Part shown: positions 35,848-47,198 of the stretch, piece after piece
Layout of the letters: each line of letters starts with the position of its first letter
How positions within the stretch are numbered: the stretch's first letter is position 1
Assembly (NCBI GenBank): GCA_030844895.1
Contig: CM061231.1
Coordinates: 83,982,706 to 84,046,705 of the forward strand
Reading direction: 5' to 3'
Length of the DNA: 64,000 bases
From: Ambrosia x helenae
Taxonomy: Eukaryota > Streptophyta > Magnoliopsida > Asterales > Asteraceae
The notes under the pieces: generated by a model
Databases searched by the model: none
Seen by the model: the letters and a program-made list of their open reading frames with translations, nothing else
Told to the model about the DNA's origin: nothing
Made by a program: the position numbers and the translations under genes

Positions 35848-36943
35848 GGTGACTTTTGAATTTAGGCAAGGAGTTATTAGAATGTTGAATAACAATGAAA
35901 GCTTGTGAGTAAAATTTCACTAGATCGGTAAAGTTGGTGCAAATTCGGATAAAAAAAATATATTTACATAAGTTCAAGTTGTTCTCATAGACTTAGTATG
36001 CAAGTTCTAGTTACACGTATAGGACGCAAGTTTCACATTGTTGAAATAGTATAACACATATGTATAAGCAAGTATAGTGCACTTAGTTAACATAAAGGAG
36101 TTTTGATTTATGTTGGTTTGCGATTATTAGTATTGTTGGGAGATCGCGAGAGTAGATTGTAAATTCGAGTCTTGAGATTGTATGCGAGTGAAATAAATCG
36201 AATATATAATGAAAACATAGCATGAAAACATAATTGAAAGTAGTATTAGTATAAAAAGAGAGGCTTGTTTAATAACAATTGGAGTGTTCCGGAACGGAAC
36301 TAAGACTAACCAAAGTGATTCGAATTTACCTTTGAGTTTGAAAACATGCTTTGGCCTAATAGGTGGAAATACTCTCGCCGAAAGTTTCGGTTACGGTATT
36401 CACCCTTCCAGTTACTACATGTTTCTTGTCATTAGTAAATTTGAGACTTTGGCGAGATTTAAAAAAAAATATCAAGGATTGAAACTAGTCGCTAAGTTGT
36501 GGATTTCACTCCTATCTTAACGAGGTCGTTTCTTTGAGTGTGGTTTGTACACTTTGTCCAATGTGGTAAGAAAATTAATTCTAACCTTCAATTGGTAAGT
36601 GTCCACTAGAATGAGAATTGTGAAATTTCCACCAAGGTGAGGATATCACTCCTATCTTGGTGTAGTTTCAAAAACACAAAGATTTTACGCGGATTGAAAG
36701 TTATCACCAAAGTGAGGGTTTCACGCCTATTTCGGTGATTTCCTTTCGTTTGTGTTATACGAACGTCTTCGAGTGTAGAGTAATCCACAAATAGGAAGGT
36801 AAATTTTTAGGACCAAAAGAATTGAGTAAAAGCAAGATAGGGAGAACAAGTATATTAAGCATGATAAAAGGAATGGTCAAAAAGGTTCTTAACTATAGTC
36901 TAGGTCAAACATGGCAATTTTTTCCTAGATCCCTATAGTCATG
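35158..36943. other. Internal noncoding region of the gag-less element
   Basis: No gene is visible. The part at 35380-35660 is a degenerate array of GTAAGTATxTxTACGG type units of about 60 bp. At 35805-35842 there is a run of 38 T. From 36290 to 36780 there are repeated CACTCCTATCTT / CACGCCTATTTC words and a leader that matches the gag-only element. Confidence 0.65.
35805..35842. repeat. Homopolymer of 38 T
   Basis: An uninterrupted T38 run on the plus strand, A38 in the element's sense strand. It could be a slippage product or a captured poly(A) tail; the flanks give no clear insertion signature. Confidence 0.9.
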
Positions 36944-36955
36944 GCTCTGATACCA
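36944..36955 (-). promoter_or_regulatory. Primer-binding site of the gag-less element
   Basis: The minus strand reads TGGTATCAGAGC, an initiator tRNA-Met complement, three bases inside the right LTR. It fixes the 5' end on the right and confirms minus-strand orientation. Confidence 0.93.
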
Positions 36956-36958
36956 ATC

Positions 36959-38885
36959 TGTCACACCCCAACCGATGACAGAATACATCGGGGCAAGACT
37001 TAGTGGTAGATTGTTCAAAGACTTCATGACACTAGATTTTGTGACAATATAGTTTAAAGATAGAATTTCATTTATTGTCTAAAAATAGAAATACAAGTAG
37101 TTCAAATAACGAAAAATACAATAACAAGAATATGATAACTTAAACTAGAGTGAGTTTCTATGTCCAATCCTAAGTAGTTTTCTTGAATGTCCTGCAATAA
37201 ATATTTCCTGCAACATGTATAAAATATCCGTCAACACATAAAGCATTGGTGAGCATACTAGTTTTGACATACATACATAGTATAATAAAGTTTTGCTTAT
37301 AGGCATATGCACGAGAACCATACAAACGACGACTAGCCACGAAGAATTTTGCTTAACATGACCCATGTAGGGGGCGGATAGCCAATCCTATAGCGCTATA
37401 CATGCAAGGTGGGTTGTCAACTATATGAACATTTGTATGTTAGAGTAAATAATTCTACATAGCATAGCGTACAAGCATATAATAGACTTTAGATTGCGCA
37501 TGATAGAATTTAGAATATGATAGAGTTTAGACTAAGCATAATAGATTGTAGAGTTTAAAATCGTTTGAGTTTTGATAGTGATACATGTTGAGCCCCAAAG
37601 AATAAAGGATAAAGGGGGGACAAGTATGAACTCACCTTTAGGTGCGTTTGATAGAGTTCCAAAAAGTAAGTCTTGGAAGATTAAGCTTTAGCTCCGATTA
37701 ACTAGAATTAAAAAGGAAGGCGTTTTAGGTTCAAGAGTTGGATTAATGGATTCAAGAGAGTCAAGCAAGCCTTTTAGGCGAACCAAGACACAAACCACCA
37801 TGAAGGTGATTCAGATGGTCATAAGAGTCAAGCAAGCCTTTTAGGCGAACCAAAACACAAACCACCATAAAGGTGATTCGGATGGTCATGAGAGTCAAGT
37901 ATTGGTAAGGTAGGGATGTATCCACAAACCTTCCAAGTTATTAGATTAGTAGAGTTTTGAAAGTATATATTTTAGTATTTACATAATATAACTATAGGGT
38001 TAAAGTAGTGTATGGTGACTTAGTTTGGAAGAGCCTTGGCTTTCCTTTGTCAACCATTAACCATAGCACAAGTCCATTAAGTTGTTGGTGAACTTGGTTG
38101 GTATCACTTCAACTAACCTTCTAGTACATAAAAACAATAGAAGATGAACCACCTTTGAGGCCTCATTTTGGTGTCCTACTCATATTTATTTGCCATAGCA
38201 AACAAGAGCAAGGTCCTAGAGGTTTCCCCAAGGGGTTAGAAGAAGAGGAGAAATGAAGAAAGAAAAGGGAAGTGAGACTTTAAAATGAGAAAACTCACTT
38301 AGAAGTGGGCATCCATCACTTAGGATTTCTTGAAGAATTTAGATGTTTAGAGAGGATTTAAGATTGAGCAAGTGATTAAGGTGTAGGGAGGGGTTGTATT
38401 TATAGACGGGTTAAGGTGGTTGGGTATTAAATGGAGTTAATAGAGTGGTTAGGAGGTGATTAGGTGAAGGTTAAACTTGATTATTATGGAATGACCATAT
38501 TTATTTATGCTGTTATATGTCTTCGTTTCAAAAGAAAAAAAAAATAATAAGAAATAGAACGAAAACTTGAAATGTTATGTTTGTTGTTTCACTTATTTGT
38601 GACTTTACCAAAGTCAACGACTAGTTAGTGCTTTTACTTTTTTTTTTTTTTTTTTACTTATAATAAATGTATATATGTTTTTAAAAAAATAAATATATAT
38701 TAATATCTTAACTAAATGAGTTTCTAGTTATAACACCTAAATTGATTAAGATAAATTATAATGACGACTCGTCATGAATTGGTAGAAGTAATATACTAGA
38801 AGCGGATAAAGGCGAACTTGAAATTTAATAAATATAGAATTTAAAGTATATGTAAAAGTGACAAAAAAAATTACGCGATGTTACA
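36959..38885 (-). repeat. 5' LTR of the gag-less element
   Basis: A 1,927-bp copy of 33208-35141. In the element's sense this LTR holds the promoter. It ends at 38885, next to the TCTTC target copy. Confidence 0.93.
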
Positions 38886-38890
38886 TCTTC
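38886..38890. repeat. Target site duplication, right copy (gag-less gypsy element)
   Basis: TCTTC, identical to 33203-33207. Confidence 0.95.
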
Positions 38891-39907
38891 AAAATACCAA
38901 GAGGAACTCAATAGATCAGTTTTTCTAAAACCATTAATAAACATATTTTGAGTAAAAATAGAAGGCATACAAGCCCAGATCACTACCCAAACGTTATAAG
39001 TGCACCTTATGTCAGCAATTTCCCAATGGTAATACCCACCCCTCCCTTTAGGCAAGTGCCTAGACACAAAAACAGACACATACCAACAAGAAACAAGGCT
39101 CAACAAAATACCACAAAGGTACCAGGGTTCTTGATCAGTGAACAGATCTAAAAACATAAAAGTATGAGAGGAGAATAATGTCCTATGATCACTGATCAAT
39201 TCCAACCATATCACTCCATTGTTAATGCTTTCTCCAAGCCACAATAATACTAGCCACCAATCAGTAGTAACAGAATTGAACCCATCTCCAAAATATAGAG
39301 AGAAGCCCAACAGATCAGTATTTTTAAAACCAATAATAGACATGTTTTGAGTAAAACCAGAAGGCATACAAGCCCAGATCACTATCCAAACTATTTCAAT
39401 TCTCCTTATGTCAGCAAGTTCCCAAATAGAAAATCCATCCCTCCCCATAGGCAAGAGCCTAATGACAACGACAGACACAAACCAACAAAGAAAAAGGCTC
39501 AACAAAAACCAAAAAGGAACAAGGGATCTTGACCAGTGAATGGATCTAGAAAAAGAAAAAATAAGAGAGAAAACAAAAATCCTAAAAACACTGGCCAATA
39601 CCAACCTTATCACTCCATTGTTTAGGCTAACTCCAAGCCATACAAAACCTAACCTCCAGACCAGAATAGCAGAATTAAACTCATATCCATAAAATGAACT
39701 GGAGCTTAACAGAACATTTAAAATCAACAAACAAAAAATAAAATTTTGAAATAAAACAGAAGGCCAAAAGACCCAGAACACTACCCATAGCACCACATAA
39801 CACCTTCTACCAGCAAGGTCCCAATAACCCCCCTCCCCAAAAGCCAAACCATCCCTCCCAACCCAAGTATCACCAAAATTATACTTTCCTTTCATTATCC
39901 ACATCAT
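38886..39907 (-). CDS. LINE 3' repeat ORF: hydrophobic 133-residue tandem repeat of unknown role
   Basis: The minus strand is open from an ATG at 39907 (with a second at 39904) to the gypsy insertion and, in the same frame, on through 33207-32671, about 519 codons before interruption. It is built of repeats of 133 residues (the first 138), with shared motifs such as LWLGESINNG, TDQEPWYLCG, SRHLPKGRGGY and WEIADIR. Units are rich in Trp, Phe, Leu and Val and contain several membrane-like stretches. It lies just after the end of ORF2 in another frame. It may be a real membrane-type product, or a 3' UTR satellite that stays open because the strand is poor in A. I recognise no family. Confidence 0.45.
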
Positions 39908-40932
39908 TAATGACCTTTATATTCCAAACAGCAGCAGCCAATAACGAATTCCAACTGCTTTTAACCTTCTCATTCAATTATTTCAGCCTAACCACTTCCT
40001 CCACCCGATCACCAATAATCTTAGCAGATCTCTTCTTCCCACTAAAGATTCTATTGTTTCTCTCCTGCCAAATAAAGTACACAGCAGCAGCCAAAGCAAT
40101 TCTCTGAATACTACCCCAAACAGACTTATCATTTCTCATCCTCACCACAAAATTAACAATTCCCTCCCAAACATCAGGTAACCTGTCCAATCTCGTAATC
40201 ACCTTCATTCTCCACCACACACTTTTAGAGTATTCACAACTAAAAAATAAATGATTATGGCTATCAGCACAAGACCCACATAAGCTGCATTTAAGACTTT
40301 TCCCAGGATTCCATGCCATCAACCTGTCTTGAATTGGAAGTTTAAATTTAAAAGCCAACCAAGTTATGAAAGTATGCCTAGGAACACTATATTTGTGCCA
40401 AACAAACTTATGCCACTTAACAACATCCCTTTTCCTAATCAAATCTTCATACACAGTTTTAGAAGAAAAAGGAACCACCCTACTCTTATTATCAAGCCAA
40501 CAGTAATAGTCCCTCTTATCCTGACATAATAGAGGCAAGGTTCCCATGAACAGTTCAGGATACTTACATTTCCACTCTTCAGGAACAGACCACCCCTCTC
40601 CATTAATTAAGTCAGCCACCTTAGTTTGCATATTAAACCCAGCAGATTTTATGTCCCTTCTATCAATAACCTTAATCAAAGGACCATTAATATGCCAAGC
40701 ATCAATCCAAGCATTAGTAAGCTTACCATTCCCAAGTTTGAAAACACAATGATCCTTTAACAAACCTCTTCAACCCAAAATTTGTTTCCATGTCCAAGAA
40801 TCAGAGTTAGTATTCCCAACTTCCAAAAAATTACACCCTCTAAGTTTATAGGCATGAATCCAAGCAGCCCATAAAGAATCCTTATTATTCAGAATTCTCC
40901 AAACATGTTTTGCCATAAGGGCCAAGTTTCTC
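39908..40932 (-). pseudogene. LINE ORF2 C-terminal part with zf-RVT domain
   Basis: The 39978-40763 piece (261 codons) carries the zinc-binding domain found at the end of plant LINE reverse transcriptases: WHKFVWHKYSVPRH, a CSLCGSCADSHNHLFFSC cluster with the Cys/His pattern, and WQERNNRIF. An in-frame TAA at 39978-39976 precedes the likely true end near 39886. The part at 40764-40932 continues toward RT with a break. It joins the RT piece at 54480 across the Tekay insertion. The domain is thought to help RNA binding. Confidence 0.85.
40928..40932. repeat. Target site duplication, left copy (Tekay element)
   Basis: TTCTC before the left LTR, identical to 54480-54484. It confirms the insertion into LINE ORF2. 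Confidence 0.95.
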
Positions 40933-43900
40933 TGTCACACCACGCCAATGGCGGAAACACGTGGCGCGACGGTTCAAGCGTATAAAGTCAAGGTTAACGC
41001 AAATCATAAGTAATTAAGAAAATGGGTCATTTATTAAGACGTCAAAAACCATGTTTGATGTTCACACATAAACGAAAATTGTTTTTAATACAAATAAGGA
41101 GGCTTCTCAAATATATCCCAAATCCTTGGGAAATAAAGATGAAACCCCTTCAAAACACCTGACGCCCAGTTGAGAGATTTCCCTGACCCAGCTTGCCATG
41201 TTGTCCATCATCAATCAATTACCTGAAAGATATGTTTAAAAATTCATCAATATATAAATATTGGTGAGTTCACAGGTTTTAGTTTTCCAAAACTTTTTCT
41301 CTTGGGAATTACCATGTTATGACAATTTATAGGAGTTGCAAGTTCCTACAATTCTACTTGAGCCTATAACCAAACCAAGACAAATAATAATAATGCCCCG
41401 CTCCAAGTCGTTACTCGGTATCCTACGACTTGATTTCAGAATACGTGCACCCAGGCATACGCCGATGCATAATCGACGCTATCGATTAGGGGTGGGCCTT
41501 GTCAGGCACCAATAGTACTATTCAAATATTCCTTCGGTTTCATTTCCCTGAACTAATGATTATAGTAGAGATGTCTCAACCCCGAGTGGCGATCACAACT
41601 CAAGTAATTATCCCGTCAAACATTTCCCTAACATATCTTTCCCCCGAAAAACGTAAAATAGTTCAAAATGGGGCCGTGAGACTCACCTGAAACTGTGCTT
41701 GGCTCAAAGAGGAAAATAGCAAATTTGTGGTCTCGCACCTACAAATTTCCTAGACGTATAAGTCACTACACCTATAGTGCATGTGCCTTGGCAAGTTGTA
41801 CACCCAACTCCCCGACCACGTGTTATTCCAATTCCCGTTTAATTAGACGCGTGTCCTAGGTTCGTTGGCGATGGTTTACCCTTTTCTTACAAGGTATATA
41901 TTATTCTCGTTAATGTCCTTTCAACTTGTATATTATTATCCTCGACACGACTTCACCTAACGTATAATTATTTTCCCATTTAAATAATTATACTTAAGAT
42001 CGTATCGTTCGATATAATGTATTCTTAACACCCGACCCGACTCACTTTGCCGCATATTTATTTTCCCATTCAAATAAATATGCTAAGGTCTTGTCGTTCG
42101 GTAGTATATTCTTAACGCCCGACTCGACTTACCGTGCCGTACATTTATTTTCCCATTCAAATAAATATACTAGGATCTCGTCGGTATACACATATATATA
42201 TGTATATTTGTCTACTCGTCTCGGTTTTCCTTCTCGCATATCTAGTTTCCCATTCAAATAGATATACTAAAATTTCGTCGAGACGAGCATATATATACAT
42301 ATGTAAACGTGTAATTTTTCTTGTTAAGTCCATACGTTGTTTAACGTTTTAATCCTTTACATTATGTTTTCTCCCACGAATGTTTTCTCTAACACTTAGG
42401 AAAGTGTTATATAATTTTCACCCATGTTATATATATTTTACTTTTTAAAATATATATTTTCTCATTTTGCCGCATTGGCATTTTTCTCTTGTTTGTCCGT
42501 TTATCCGTTATAGTTAGTTTATGTAACTAAGTCCGATAGTTAATTTTTCCAAGTTTCTTCCAATATGCGTCCTATAGAAATATTATTTATACTTCCAATT
42601 CCCAAACACATATTACTTGGAAGGTTCAAAAATATACTTTGGTATTTTTAGCCCAACTTGTTAACTTATATACCAAAAATGTTTCCAACACTTTTATATT
42701 CCCATTTATATAAAAGTATTCATTTTTGTATAAGTTTTCTCAAGTTTAATCTTGTTCATCATTTTTATAAATATTTCTATTTTTATAAAGTCCTTATGTC
42801 ATTACAAGTCCATGTTTTTATAAAATTCCATTTTTTATAAAAATACACTCTTTATACAAAATACACAAGTAGTTTACTAGTGTTTACCAAAACTATCCTT
42901 GGAAAAATCATTATTTATGCTTTTGACACCAAACTTTCCGTTAATGCATTTTTGGACCAAAGTTTCAAAAGTATTTATTTTAGTCCCTCAACTTTCAAAG
43001 TTACAACATTAGTCCCTTAACTTATAAATGTTGCATTTTCCATCCTAACTTCCAAAGTTAGCATTTTTCTTTCAAATTAGTGGACTTTGAAGATTCATCT
43101 TCTTAATGTTTGGTTATTTTTACATCATACCACTTTTAATAGTCTTATATTCCATCATTGATGCTATTAACATGTGTGTTTGATGTTTTTATCCAACATA
43201 CCCAAATTTCATTCATCCAAGTGAGTAGACTTTAAATATGTAACTTTTACATTTATGAACATCTAACATATTCCAACTTATTTTAGACATTAGATGGCCA
43301 TTTTATGATGATCAAAACTATCTTTTAGCATATTCAAGTTACTTTCATAAATCATGTTCAAATCATCATGCATCATAAGTGTATGTGTATGTTTTATAAT
43401 TTTTAGAAATACTACATTACTAGCATTAAATCCATGATCCATCTACATATTTTTACTCATCCATTTTACTCTTGTAAAATATATTAAAGCTTATGTTTCA
43501 AAAACCACATTTTACCCATTCATGTACAACTTGCTTTTAAGAACACATAACATGAATATTAATGATCAAAGCAAGGTTAAAAAGCTTACTACTAGCTCAA
43601 GGCTAGGGAAGACAACAACCTTGGATTTGAATGGGGTTTAGTGTGTTCTTCCAAGTGGTTAAGCTCCAAGATCTTGAAACACACAATGGGGTTTTGAAAG
43701 ATGAAGATTTAGAGGTGATTTGGAAGTGTTAAACTTGAAAAGAGAATGCATGTGGGAGGGGTATATGCTACGGCCAAAAGGAGAAGAAGAAGAAGATTTT
43801 TAGCTTTGTTGGTTCAAGTTTGCATGTATGTATCTTATATGATCTTCTCCATATCTCTCAAAGATTACTCGGATCTTTTATAGATTACATGATATCTTAG

Positions 43901-44692
43901 GAAGATTATATGAGATATGAAAAATCTATGGGGGATACATTAAGAGGGTGCTTGGCCGTGAGTTTAGAGAGAGAAAGAAGGAGATTAGTTAGTTTTTGCC
44001 CAATGCTTGTTCATGCATTTTAATCCTCATGATTACTAATAATATTAAGTGGGTTAATTAATAAAAAGGAAGTTTAATCATATGGGGATGGGTTCTAGGC
44101 CGGCCCCTTGGGGTGTTTGGGTGGGGTCCACATCACTAAATATTTACCCATTATTTGTTATGTTTAATTCCTTCTCGTTCGGGTGTTGTCCGGGTATTTT
44201 TCGGGTTTTAACCGCGTGTTATACGGATATTAAAATACCTTTAATAACCCTTAAACATAGCCCAGTTTAAGCGTTGATTAGTTATTTAGGCTTTTGCCGG
44301 GTGAAATTATAAGTTATACGCGTATCGGGTGCGGTACGCGCACTTTATTCGTTACCGGGAGATTTGTATAAAAAGCTCTCACTTATGGCTTTTGAGTTCC
44401 AAAACCCATTATATTTTGTGAAATTACTCTTTATTTTATATCCCGGGTGTCCGGGATCCTTTTCGCTTATTTAATTTTTACCGGGTAATCGCCAGCGTCC
44501 ATACCGGATAAGTTTACTCGCACATGATCCTATCATGTTTTGTCATTAAACGTATGCATTCCTATGCATTATTTGGGAATTGCTATCTTTCTAAGGCCTT
44601 GATAAATAAATCCACACATAATTGCATTTAATTACGTTAAGCGCGTATTAGTTAATTAGTACGGAATTACCTCATTTTTGCCGGTTTTTACA
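40933..44692 (-). repeat. 3' LTR of the Tekay element
   Basis: A 3,760-bp LTR; plus-strand ends TGTCACACC and TTTTTACA. It is the complete version, since the right LTR lacks about 0.75 kb corresponding to roughly 43150-43950. It contains the four-hairpin array at 41962-42267. It matches the right LTR at about 99 percent over shared parts by eye. Confidence 0.93.
41962..42267. repeat. Array of four compensated hairpins in the 3' LTR
   Basis: Four hairpins at 41962-41993, 42052-42083, 42139-42170 and 42236-42267, spaced 87-97 bp, each with 12-base arms and a TCCCATT(C/T) 8-base loop. The first two have perfect stems although their arms differ at two pairs; the third has one mismatch and the fourth two. 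The fourth differs at a further pair that is also compensated. The right LTR has the same array at 52500-52807. Confidence 0.85.
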
Positions 44693-44702
44693 TTCTTCCC
44701 CC
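44693..44702 (-). promoter_or_regulatory. Polypurine tract of the Tekay element
   Basis: The minus strand reads GGGGGAAGAA immediately inside the 3' LTR, the expected plus-strand primer site. Confidence 0.75.
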
Positions 44703-44739
44703 GTTAAGAGAATTCCGTCCCGGAATTCACTTCGAGTTC

Positions 44740-45000
44740 TCCGGTATAGGGGTCTTCTCGAATAGGGCGGGATATTTTTGCTTCATCTGGTCCAGCCTTT
44801 CCCACGTGAACTCCGGTCCACGCTTGGCATTCCAGCGCACCTTGACCAACCTGATCTTGCTACGCCTTAGTTTTTGGACCTTCCAATCAGTCACTTCGAT
44901 TGGTTCTTCGACAAAATGTAGCTTGTTGTCAATGTGGATTTTGTCCGCAGGGATGATGAGAGTTTCGTCGGATAGGCACTTTTCAAATTCGACACGTGAA
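44740..45000 (-). pseudogene. Chromodomain-like C-terminus of the Tekay integrase, out of frame
   Basis: After a frameshift near 45000 the minus strand still encodes a chromodomain-type segment: an aromatic start around 44890-44930, a Lys/Arg-rich middle and a 'WNAKRGPEFTWE' type motif near 44810. Such domains guide integration to chromatin with particular histone marks. The frame break separates it from the integrase, so this copy would not make it. Confidence 0.7.
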
Positions 45001-45895
45001 ATGTGTCATGTACCCCGTTAAGCTCTTGTGGCAACTTGAGCTTGTATGCCACAGGGCCTACTCTGGACAAGATTTCGAACGGTCCAACATACCGTGGGTT
45101 CAGCTTTCCGCGCTTCCCAAAGTGCGCGACACCTTTCCAAGGTGACACCTTTAGTAGGACCTTGTCTCCAACTTGAAATTCCAAAGGCTTTCGCCTCATA
45201 TCAGCGTAGCTTTTCTGCCGGTCACGGGCCGCTTTGAGACGTTCTTTTATCAAAAAGACCTTGTCCGTCGTCTCTTGAACAATTTCAGGCCCGGTAAGTT
45301 GCTTTTCTCCGACTTCAGCCCAACATAGAGGAGATCTACACTTGCGTCCATATAGAGCTTCAAAAGGTGCAGCTTGAATGCTCGTGTGGTAACTGTTGTT
45401 GTACGAAAATTCCACCAGTGGCAAGTGTGTATCCCAATTACCGCTGAAATCGATTGCGCATGCCCGTAACATATCTTCCAAGGTCTGGATGGTTCGTTCA
45501 CTTTGACCATCAGTTTGGGGATGATATGCGGTACTCATGTCGAGGCGAGTACCGAGGGCTTCATTCAAACTTTCCCAAAATCTTGAGGTGAAACGACTAT
45601 CTCGATCGGAGATGATGGAAATAGGTACACCATGCTTAGACACCACTTCCTTAATGTACAAACGGGTCAGTTTCTCCAACTTATCCGTTTCGGGAATTGG
45701 GAGGAAGTGCGCGGATTTCGTCAATCGATCAACAATTACCCAGATCATGTCATGGCCGCTTGTTGTCTTGGGTAACTTGGTGATGAAATCCATGGAAATT
45801 TGCTCCCATTTCCATTCAGGTATTTCCGGTTGCTGGAGCAAGCCGGATGGTCTCTGATGCTCGGCTTTGACCGTTGCGCAAGTTAAGCATCGCAC
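44891..45895 (-). pseudogene. Tekay integrase core and C-terminal domain
   Basis: A 334-codon open piece. It starts within the zinc region (CLTCATVK), then has the catalytic core: SMDFITKLP (first Asp), SDRDSRFTS (second Asp), and the region with the Glu (PQTDGQSERTIQTLE). The GPY/F-type domain follows (NPRYVGPFEI, VAYKLKLP, HDTFHVSNLK). A frameshift then gives an unrelated tail of about 30 residues. A stop (TAG) at about 45916-45914 separates it from the RT/RNase H piece. Confidence 0.9.
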
Positions 45896-45916
45896 AACAT
45901 AAGCTGCTATATCCCT

Positions 45917-47176
45917 CTAGAAATTTGGCCACCAATAAAGTTCTTTCAGATCGTGGAACATCTTGTCTGCACCAGGGTGGACCGAATATCGAGAACTGTG
46001 AGCTTCGGCCAACACTAGTTCACGCAGCCCACCATACACTGGAACCCAAATTCTATTCATGAAATACAAGGTTTGGTCCGCCTTTGGTTCCAGTGAATCA
46101 ACCATCTTCCGCAATCTTTCACCTTTGACATTCTCGGGTTTAAGAGCGTTAATTTGAGCTTCACGAATTCGATCAGTCAGGTTCGTGTGGATAGTTAAAC
46201 CCAAAGCTCGGACACGCAACGGCTTAACCCATTCCTTGCGACTTAGGGCGTCAGCCACAACGTTCGCCTTTCCGGGATGGTACTTTATCTCACAATCATA
46301 ATCGTTTAATAATTCGACCCATCGCCGTTGTCGCATGTTCAAATCCTTCTGATCAAAGATGTGTTGCAAACTCTTATGATCAGTGAAGATCGTGCACTTG
46401 GTTCCATATAAATAATGCCTCCAAATTTTGAGAGCGAATACCACTGCACCCAATTCCAAATCGTGTGTAGTGTAATTCTTCTCGTGGATCTTTAGTTGTC
46501 TGGAAGCATATGCTATCACTTTTTCTCGTTGCATTAACACGCAGCCCAAGCCTTGGTGAGAGGCGTCACAGTAAACCACAAAATCTTCTGTACCATCGGG
46601 GAGTGATAATATTGGAGCGCCACATAACTTCTCTTTTAGTATTTGAAATGCCGTTTCTTGCTTTTCCGTCCACTCAAACTTCTTATCCTTTTGGGTTAGC
46701 ATGGTTAAAGACTGGGCTATCTTAGAAAAGTTCTCGATGAACCTTCTGTAGTAACCCGCAAGGCCAAGAAATTGTCGTACTTCGGTAGGAGTTCTAGGGG
46801 CGTCCGAATTTTTAATTGCCTCGATCTTGGCGGGATCGACATGTATACCCTTTTCATTCACCACATGGCCTAGGAAGTGGACTTCTCGAATCCAAAAGTC
46901 ACATTTTGAGAACTTAGCATAGAGTTTCTCTTTGCGTAGGACTTCAAGGATTAAACGAAGGTGATTCTCGTGGTCTTCTTTAGTGCGTGAATGGATCAAA
47001 ATGTCATCAATAAAAACAATGACGAACTTATCCAAATACGGCTTACACACGCGGTTCATCAAGTCCATGAAAACCGCCGGTGCATTAGTCAAGCCGAACG
47101 GCATTACCAAAAATTCGTAGTGCCCATAACGAGTCCTAAAAGCCGTTTTTGGTACATCCTCTTCTTGGATACGCAA
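45917..47176 (-). pseudogene. Tekay reverse transcriptase, RNase H and integrase zinc region
   Basis: A 419-codon open piece. RT motifs are YEFLVMPFGLTNAP and FIDDILIHS with both catalytic Asp residues; LGHVVNEKGI and the YYRRFIENF connection follow. RNase H has VYCDASHQGLG, ELGAVVFALK and the FTDHKSLQ motif. The integrase zinc region (HPGADKM, LYWWPNF) ends at the TAG. The 5' end of RT is in the preceding piece, separated by a frameshift near 47190. The catalytic residues look intact, so the damage is mainly frame breaks. Confidence 0.92.
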
Positions 47177-47198
47177 CTGGTGATAGCCGGATCTTAGA

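Larger units (their letters stand above)
33208..38885 (-). mobile_element. Gag-less, pol-less gypsy-type LTR element (LARD-like)
   Basis: Two LTRs of 1.93 kb, about 99 percent alike, flank 1.8 kb of internal DNA with a primer-binding site at one end and a polypurine tract at the other, on the minus strand. No Gag, protease, RT or integrase piece is visible inside. It therefore looks like a large non-autonomous derivative that relied on proteins supplied in trans. The leader near the primer site resembles that of the gag-only element at 61640-62160. The target duplication is perfect. Confidence 0.88.

Noticed and set aside
36284..36520. Possible gag remnant in the gag-less element
   Set aside because: The 78-codon frame has no Gag motif and overlaps the leader block shared with the gag-only element.
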